This document shows positions 57,210 through 64,000 of a DNA stretch of 64,000 bases, piece by piece. Numbering within the stretch: the stretch's first letter is position 1; each line of letters begins with the position of its first letter. The notes under the pieces are model-generated. The model did no database searches. It was given only the letters and a program-made list of their open reading frames with translations, and had not been told where the DNA came from. Both the position numbers and the translations under genes were made by a program. This DNA comes from Tanypteryx hageni (Eukaryota > Arthropoda > Insecta > Odonata > Petaluridae): contig CM054118.1 in assembly GCA_028673005.1 (NCBI GenBank), positions 85,499,855 to 85,563,854 on the forward strand, given 5' to 3'.

Positions 57210-58553
57210 ACATGATCGTGATAAATGGATATTAACAACAGGAATACTAGGAAACCACTGAGATATCTATTTTCGGCCTCTCTAATTTTTGTTAACGTCT
57301 TTCCACACTGATCTACTTTGTCAACAATACAAGTATACAACATACCGGTATACTCGGCCGGGCCCCTTGAAGGACTGCGGACTCCCCTTTCGTTGGGCCT
57401 GGTTCTTTGAATGGATGAAGAACGGGCGAAGAAATATTTTTATTAATTTAAAAGTTATTTACAGGAAATAAATTAGACTGCAATAAATTTCGAAATAAAT
57501 ACCGATGGTGCGACGGTTATGGTGGGAAATAGAAAAAGTTTTCGAGCAAAAATCTTGGAAGTTTCGCCAAGTCTTTTAGCCTATGAATGAAGTTTTTAGA
57601 AATGCAAATTTAATCACTTTCTTTCTTTTCGCGTATTACATTTTTCTTTACTCAAGATGTAAGCTAATAGACAAGGAAAATAATAGATTTCACTCTGGCT
57701 ATACCAATTCTCTACAAAAATACTCAAGCTTCGTCAAATGAAAATAAATTAAAATATTGAAAATGTCATATCATAATGCGCAATATCATTAATACCACCT
57801 CATAAGCTGCGCATCAAATATAAACTTTAATTTTATCTCCAAAATACGTAGAAAGCTCAAATACAACAATAACTTTGGAAAAATCCAAGGAATGAATATG
57901 ATTTCTATATAAATCTCCGGAGAAACTATGAAACAGCCTTAAAGAGGAATGGTGTGGACAATTTGCATATCAAAATCACCGCTTTGAATGTTTGAAAAGC
58001 GCTTAAGGCGCGCTCAAGCGGCAAAATGCAACACTGCGTGGACACAGAAACGACCGACGGAAATGTGAGATTTGACAAGTAGCGACACCAGAGCCAAGCG
58101 AGAAGCGGTTGAATCTCCAGGTATCGGAGAACGTAAGCGGTGAATGTGTAAATACGAATGTGAGCATCATATGGAGGGCGAAAAGCAAAGCGGTAAGCCT
58201 CAACCTTGCTCCAGAATTGGAGAGGAAAATAAAATTACGAGAAATAATTTGAAACTTTGTAGGAAGCGTTCGTTAGAAGTAGTGAAGAAGTTGAAGTAGA
58301 ATTTGAAGTTCCAGTAAAGCATAAGTGTATCAAAATAAAATAATCCAAGAGGTTGATTAGACAGAAATATACACATAAGTGTAGCCGAATGATTTCTCTT
58401 GAACAGTATTATCGCCAATAACTTCATCGCCACTTTTTCTCAGCGTATTAGGTTCCAATCCGTCGCAAAACGAACCTAAGATCTCCCTTTTTAACTCAAA
58501 GAAATATATCTCCTCCTTCATCAATGCAGAAATTGGATGCTTCTGTTCTTAGT
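57210..58553. other. No gene seen
   Basis: AT-rich with no recognised repeat; a small GC patch at 57350-57410 is unexplained. Confidence 0.55.
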
Positions 58554-58561
58554 ATCCAACT

Positions 58562-59461
58562 AAGGGGTAGGTAAAATTTTTACGAAGCCGCATTATTATT
58601 TGTGGAAGCTTAGGGGGGCGCATTGGCAGGTGAAAGTGCTTTGGTGGGCAACTTTAGGGTTCACACCGGAAATTACTTGAGAGAATGCCAATTAGCATAA
58701 AAAACAATAGGTAATAATATTTAAGCGTCATAAATTCACTGCAAAAGATATTCCGGCCACAATTGAAGTGACAAATAGGATATTATCAGCATTGCATTTC
58801 ACGGTTCGCTTTCATAGTGGCATCACGGGCCGCATCAAATGCTTTCGCGGGCCGCATCAAATGCTTTAGCGGGCCTCATCAAATGCTTTCGCGGGCCTCA
58901 TCAAATGCTTTCGCGGGCCGCATCAAATACTTTCGCTGGCCGCATCAAATGCTTTCGCGGGCCGCATCAAATGCTTTCGCGGGCCTCATCAAATGCTTTC
59001 GCGGGCCGCATCAAATGCTTTCGCGGGCCGCATAAAATGCTTTCGCGGGCCTCATCAAATGCTTTCGCGGGCCGCATCAAATGCTTTCGCGGGCCGCATA
59101 AAATGATTTCGCCGGCCTCATCAAATGCTTTCGCGGGCCGCATCAAATGCTTTCGCGGGCCGCATAAAATGCTTTCGCGGGCCTCATCAAATGCTTTCGC
59201 GGGCCGCATCAAATGCTTTCGCGGGCCTCATCAAATGCTTTCGCGGGCCGCATCAAATGCTTTCGCGGGCCGCATAAAATGATTTCGCCGGCCTCATCAA
59301 ATGCTTTCGCGGGCCGCATCAAATGCTTTCGCGGGCCGCATAAAATGATTTCGCGGGCCTCATCAAATGCTTTCGCGGGCCGCATCAAATGCTTTCGCGG
59401 GCCGCATAAAATACTTTCGCGGGCCTGACGTGGCCATCGGGCTGTAGTTTGCCCGCCCCTG
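58562..59461. mobile_element. Non-autonomous hAT carrying a satellite array
   Basis: Left AAGGGGTAGGTAAAAT and right (reverse complement) CAGGGGCGGGCAAACT, 11 of 16 matching. Flanking 8-mers ATCCAACT (58554-58561) and ATCCAACC (59462-59469) match at 7 of 8. CAGGGGTGGGCAAACT is a standard hAT end. Two thirds of the 900-bp element is the 22-bp array at 58827-59420. Confidence 0.8.
58827..59420. repeat. 22-bp satellite, 27 units, with 66-bp higher-order pattern
   Basis: Units of GGGCCGCATCAAATGCTTTC plus GC, 27 in an unbroken register (594 bp). From unit 8 onward variants mostly cycle in threes: GGGCCTCATC, GGGCCGCATC, GGGCCGCATAAAATG. Some third units also have GATTTCGC and are followed by a CGGCC start. 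Because 66 is divisible by 3, long open frames run through on both strands, but they are repeat translations. Confidence 0.95.
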
Positions 59462-59469
59462 ATCCAACC

Positions 59470-62400
59470 CCTTAATTCATTAAGTGGCTAATCATGACAA
59501 CAAACATTGAAGATTTGTATCGGGTTCATTCACTCTCATTGTCTCTCTTGCATTACTATTCTCTACTCGCTACCGTTTTTGCGCAAATTTCGAAAACGCC
59601 TTTCCATTTGTGCGCCGAATGTTCGAATTTCTTTCGGCCTGTTACATGTCGTTTGGCATTAAACGACGTAAGACCCTCAAAAGGAAGAGAACAAAGGGAG
59701 TAAGGGAGATAAGCGGAGAAGGGTTGTGGCGAGTTGGAAATAGTTGTGGTGTCGCTGTTGTTTAAAGTCAATGGAATGGGGAATTGCATTGGAAAACTTC
59801 AGAGAAGAGGAATGAAAGGGAAGATAGTTATGTGAGAGTGGAGCGAGATACAAATTTAAAGGCGCCATAGTAGCTGGGATAAGGAAAGAGAATAACTTTT
59901 AGTGTATGTATCGCGAAAGATGGAAGAGAATGAGGCGGGAGGAGTGAGAGAGGGAGAAAGGCGGAAACTGTTCTGTTTATTTTCGCATCAAAATGCATTT
60001 CCTCCTATTCGGGAATAATTGACGCGAATTTAAATTTCCTGCATCAAGGATTTGTCATTTCTTTGTCAACTGATACTAGTTCCAGTTTTAAATAAAAAAC
60101 GGAATCTTTTCTAAGGACGGGAAAACTCTTTTACTTGTGTAGATGATTAAAAATAATTCCAGGGAAAAACAAAGCCGTGATGTCAAAGCGCAAGGACGAA
60201 GGTCCCAAATCTCTTCAACAAACGCAACATGTCGTGTTGGAATTAAATTAACCCTCTAATAGGTTCCATCAGGAGATATATACATTTTTAAAACATTTTC
60301 TTGATTTCATAATAGAGATTTCAATTGAACATTTTCGTGAAAATAACTTTTTCGCTTAAAACGTTATTGACAGTTTTACTATACACATTTCGTCGTTTTT
60401 CGAACCTTAGATGCAATATTGCTATGGAATTATAATACCTCTCCTTTGAACAGTTATTAATTCCTCAATGGATTCTATAATCAGTTTTAATGCTTTAAAT
60501 CGTTCAATATAAATTTTGTGCGTGAGCCGTTTTTCAGTAAATAGACTGAAAAATAATGAATTTCAAGGATTCCGCAAATTTTTTCAACGTTAATGCATTT
60601 AAAGCTAAAAAATGTCTCCTTGACTAGATCATATCCGTTAAATATGTTAGGAATATTTGCCGTTATTCACAAGTGTTGCCATTTAATTCGCATTTCTAGT
60701 TTCTCGCTAGCGAAAATAGATCAAGATACCATGAAAAAAGCACTTCTTGAGTTTTCATGGAAGGGCGTGGTGGGCGATAAAACGCAGTGAAATATGTATG
60801 AGCAAGAAATGTGCGCGAACAGTTGTTGCGCACCAAGGACAAACATAAATGCTATAATATATGGGCATCGACGCACCGGTTAGAGAAGCATGCCGAAGAC
60901 GACCTTTAGATCTCGTGAAAATGGACGCAGAACCGTTAAACGTGTTTTGTCGTTTATTTTTTCTGGCCTTCATTTGCCAGTTTTATTTTTTTATTGAAAA
61001 GATTGAATATTTTCGCCATTTGCCAAAGGTTAAGGTTATCCAAACCGCAGTTATTTTATTTCCTTACGTACATTTACTGGCATGGAAAGAGGTTAAAGAT
61101 ATATCTCACAAATTAAAATGAATTAATAAAAGATGATTACAAAATAAATAATTGGCATATATTAGAATTCAGGAATTTTTCGGGTGCCGATGGGTTGGCG
61201 GGTCTTCTTTCTTCTCTCTTACCCCACGGCGTCCACTTTGCCATTCAAAGCAAAGCTTCTCACGCGCCAAGGTACTACCTTAGCATTAAGTCGATGAATC
61301 TATCTCCAGGGAGACTGCGACTTGTTAAAATGCCCTCTCCATCAACTCCAGGGATGATGGGCACAATTTGTACGAAATGAACGCTAATGGATTTATGGAA
61401 GGCGATTATGTTTCACACACTTCCTCCGACTGCTACTCAAGAAACCGCTTTCTGAAGTACAAGGTTAGTTGGAAGTCACGATTTGCGCGTGGGTGGAAGG
61501 CTTCTATCGGGATGGCTGACTGCGAGAAGTTTTTTAGTCGCGTAAAAGCAGGAAAAGCATATCAGAAATGCAACGAAGAGCAAACCAAAAGAAAAGATGT
61601 TGTCGACGTATGAAATTCGTGTAGTCGTGAATGCTGAATTAATCAACATATGCGACCAGAGGTTCGGATGGGAACAAATATTTGGCCTTGAAACAAGTAT
61701 AGGTCCACTCGGTGAATCGGCTTCCCAGAAGATGGCGCGGTAATCTGTAAGGCCGGCCTCGTCACCAGAAGCAGCGAAAAAATTTCAGCCGATGACATTT
61801 TCACTTCTACAGAAGACAAAGAGGGAGAAGGAGATAGGAGAGAAAGGGGGAGGGTCTCAGTCACCTCCCAGGAAATGTATCGATGGTCCACATGGCCCTG
61901 CATCCCAATCAAAGGGCAATTCTACCAGCGATGCAACCGTAAGAATCGAAAAAACCTCGGAGATTATAAAGATGGGCAAATCCACTGCGCCAGTCATTCC
62001 GTAAAATAAGATAATACGGCTAGGAATCTTTGCTTACAATTATCACAAAAGGTTAAATAATTTATTTAGTAAGAAAAAATAACCTGGAGTATTACTTATA
62101 TTCATTAAATAGGTAATTATTTTGTTATTCATCATATATGTGTAAATGTGTGCATAATTATCATCATTTAGATGTTTTTCTAATTACATAAATTGTGGCA
62201 AGGGTTTAAATCTATTCATGTATAATAACCATTTCATCACATATGTTTCTTTTATACGCTACCTATTTATTTAAAAAAAATCAATTACTTCTCATCTCTC
62301 TATTTAGTATTCTTCAGTACCCAGTTTCAGCTAAATCAAAAATAGATAAAAATATCTTAAAGTAATTGATTTTGATACGTATTATGCATTTAAAGTTGGA

Positions 62401-63759
62401 GCATCCGTAAGCTAGAGGGTTTTGAGAGTTTTAATTATCTATCCTCTATTACTCTCAACTCCTTGTGGTAAGTTAAATTTAAAAGTTTCTAAAAATAATG
62501 CAATTTGTGTTTCTTCGCAATAAAAAACCTGGCACATATTATGACGTTATGTTTGACTCGTTAAATGGATATTCGTTGAGGATAAATAATCTTTATTACG
62601 AAAGTTGTCATAGCATTCAATTTTACATCAATGCGAAGAAGACTGGCTGCAGCTGCAGTCCGATACTACTATTTGAAAACATAAACGCGCCTGTCCCTGA
62701 TTCATCCGGAGTTTTCCCCACTGAGCCTGGATCTTCCTCGTCCTGGTGCAGAGTACATAATGCGCCTCACGCCATCGCCAAATGGAGATCAACGCGTGCC
62801 CAAGAGGTTTACTTTAATGGATATTCCGCTTCCTCCGCGATATGCATCGCATGGCTGCCATATTCTTGCTCGGCCTCCATTTGTGGGTGAAGAAGGCCGC
62901 CGTTGTTAAGGTGCAGAACTTCGAATAGGAACAGAATAGTAAGGGGCGGTGGTGGTGGTGTTGGGGTGGGGGACAGAGAACGCGGGGAGACTGGATGAAT
63001 GGGTTTCATCGCTCGGGGAATCTCGTTATAGTAGGGAAATTCCATTGCAGGGTTTCCTTCCTTTGTATGCAAGTGCGAATGAATATCGAATAATAGATAT
63101 TGTGCCTTTTTACTGGAGCGTTTGACAAGAGAAACCTTATCTCAGTTACACAACTACTTCAAGTTTCTAATGTTACGTTTATATTCAGCGCTCAATTTAA
63201 TATAATTAAAGTGAGGAATATTATACAATAAACTAAGATTAATGCTTCTATCAGAAATTATAAAATGAACTGAAACTGTATTAAGACAAAACAGAAAAAA
63301 TAGATTTTTCTGTTTTCATATGAGACTTATATTTAAATGAAATGCATGCTTGTGATGAATAAAATAGCAGCTAATCAGTAGATATTTTGCGGGAGGCAAA
63401 ATGCACTTGACTACTGAATGGCCAAAGAAAACTGACCCCGTGGAAAGGAAAGGTCGAAGATTCCCTGTCTACATTCGCTTCAAACTCTATCGGGTTCTAA
63501 AAGAGTATGCTGATAAGGTAGCCATACTGACGAAACGGTATTGGAATTTTGGAAAACGGCTAAAAACGTGATCGGAAAGGAAAATAACAGGCGCGTTTAT
63601 GAAGACTTTCGGCTCATGAGTGGAGAGAGAGACGCGGAGCAAAACAAACGCTGCGGTCGAATTGGGAGCAAAAAGAAACACAAAAGTGGAGGTTGGAAGG
63701 GGTGTAGCATTGCCCTCGTACAAGGCTGACCAGTTGTCTTTCGTAGAAGGTGCGAGTGG
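59470..63759. other. 4.3 kb without a recognised gene
   Basis: Purine-rich at 59690-59960, AT-rich to 61180, GC-richer patches at 61190-61960 and 62690-63060 with open frames on both strands. None carries a known motif, signal peptide plus splice pattern, or transposon ends. The 62700-63060 block is CpG-rich and could be a promoter region. Confidence 0.5.
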
Positions 63760-64000
63760 GAGGGAAGTGAGGGTGGGATAGGAAAAGGGGTGAGAAGCAG
63801 CAGTGGGGAAAGGGGTTGATATGGGGAGAGGGGGGTGGAAGAGAAAAGGGGGGTAGAATGGGAGAGAGGGTGGAAGAGGAAAGGGGGTGAGGGTGGAGGG
63901 GGAGAGGGGGTGGAGGGGGAGAGGAGGTGGAGGGGGAGAGGAGGGAGGGGGTGGAGGGGGAGAAGGGGTGGGGAAGCGGAGGGGGTTGAGGGGTAGAGGG
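63760..64000 (+). repeat. G-rich minisatellite at window edge
   Basis: Imperfect units of GGAGAGGGGGTGGAGGGG run to the last base, almost all purine plus occasional T. Dense G-tracts give strong quadruplex potential. The array continues beyond the window. Confidence 0.85.

Noticed and set aside
58817..59428. Long open frames on both strands
   Set aside because: They are translations of the 22-bp satellite, whose 66-bp cycle is divisible by three. No start context or non-repeat sequence.

Overview
This is eukaryotic, AT-rich, repeat-dense DNA, most likely from an insect or another arthropod. The evidence is one TATA-driven gene for a small cuticle-like secreted protein with a signal peptide split by an intron, a second split-signal-peptide gene, canonical GT/AG splice sites, AATAAA signals, and a transposon community (hAT, pogo/Tigger, piggyBac-like, Penelope-like, CR1/Jockey-group LINE) typical of insects with large genomes. 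I see no rRNA, intact tRNA, CRISPR or prokaryotic gene organisation. The species cannot be named from sequence alone.

Only two gene models are well supported. On the minus strand, 10257-8762, a three-codon first exon and a 115-codon second exon encode a 117-residue secreted Tyr/Pro/Gly/Met-rich protein, with a TATA box about 100 bp upstream of the ATG and AATAAA downstream. On the plus strand, 45633-51138, a five-codon first exon (45633-45647), a 4.4-kb intron and a single large exon (50080-51138) encode a 357-residue secreted, extremely Glu/Lys-rich heptad-repeat protein. Both genes put a phase-0 intron inside the signal peptide, are GC-rich against AT-rich surroundings, and carry a V-P-H-P-Y stretch, which suggests related extracellular or cuticular roles. 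That functional link is inference.

Layout: 0-7 kb holds pogo and Penelope-like remnants, a TTAA-flanked MITE and repeat family D; 7.1 kb a tRNA-derived SINE with a 13-bp target duplication; 8.4-10.7 kb the cuticle-like gene; 11.3-12.6 kb a decayed LINE reverse transcriptase; 13-17 kb strongly purine-biased tracts; 16.9-18.8 kb a nest in which a hAT element holds both a piggyBac-like MITE and a second (ZMYM1-type) hAT; 19-35 kb MITEs, LINE tails and repeat families; 29.8 kb a long near-perfect hairpin; 37-39 kb a palindrome-rich block and hAT ends; 42-45 kb more MITEs; 45.6-51.4 kb the acidic-protein gene; 52-57 kb two copies of one repeat family, one interrupted by a hAT MITE with an 8-bp duplication; 58.6-59.5 kb a hAT element carrying 27 copies of a 22-bp repeat; 59.5-63.7 kb essentially featureless; 63.8 kb to the end a G-rich minisatellite running off the window.

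The main surprises are structural: the three-element nest, the satellite inside a hAT element, four hammerhead-like hairpin motifs sharing one odd spacing, and a palindrome array built on a 20-bp perfect palindrome. The transposons were read by eye from terminal inverted repeats, target duplications and translated motifs, so family names need a library search.
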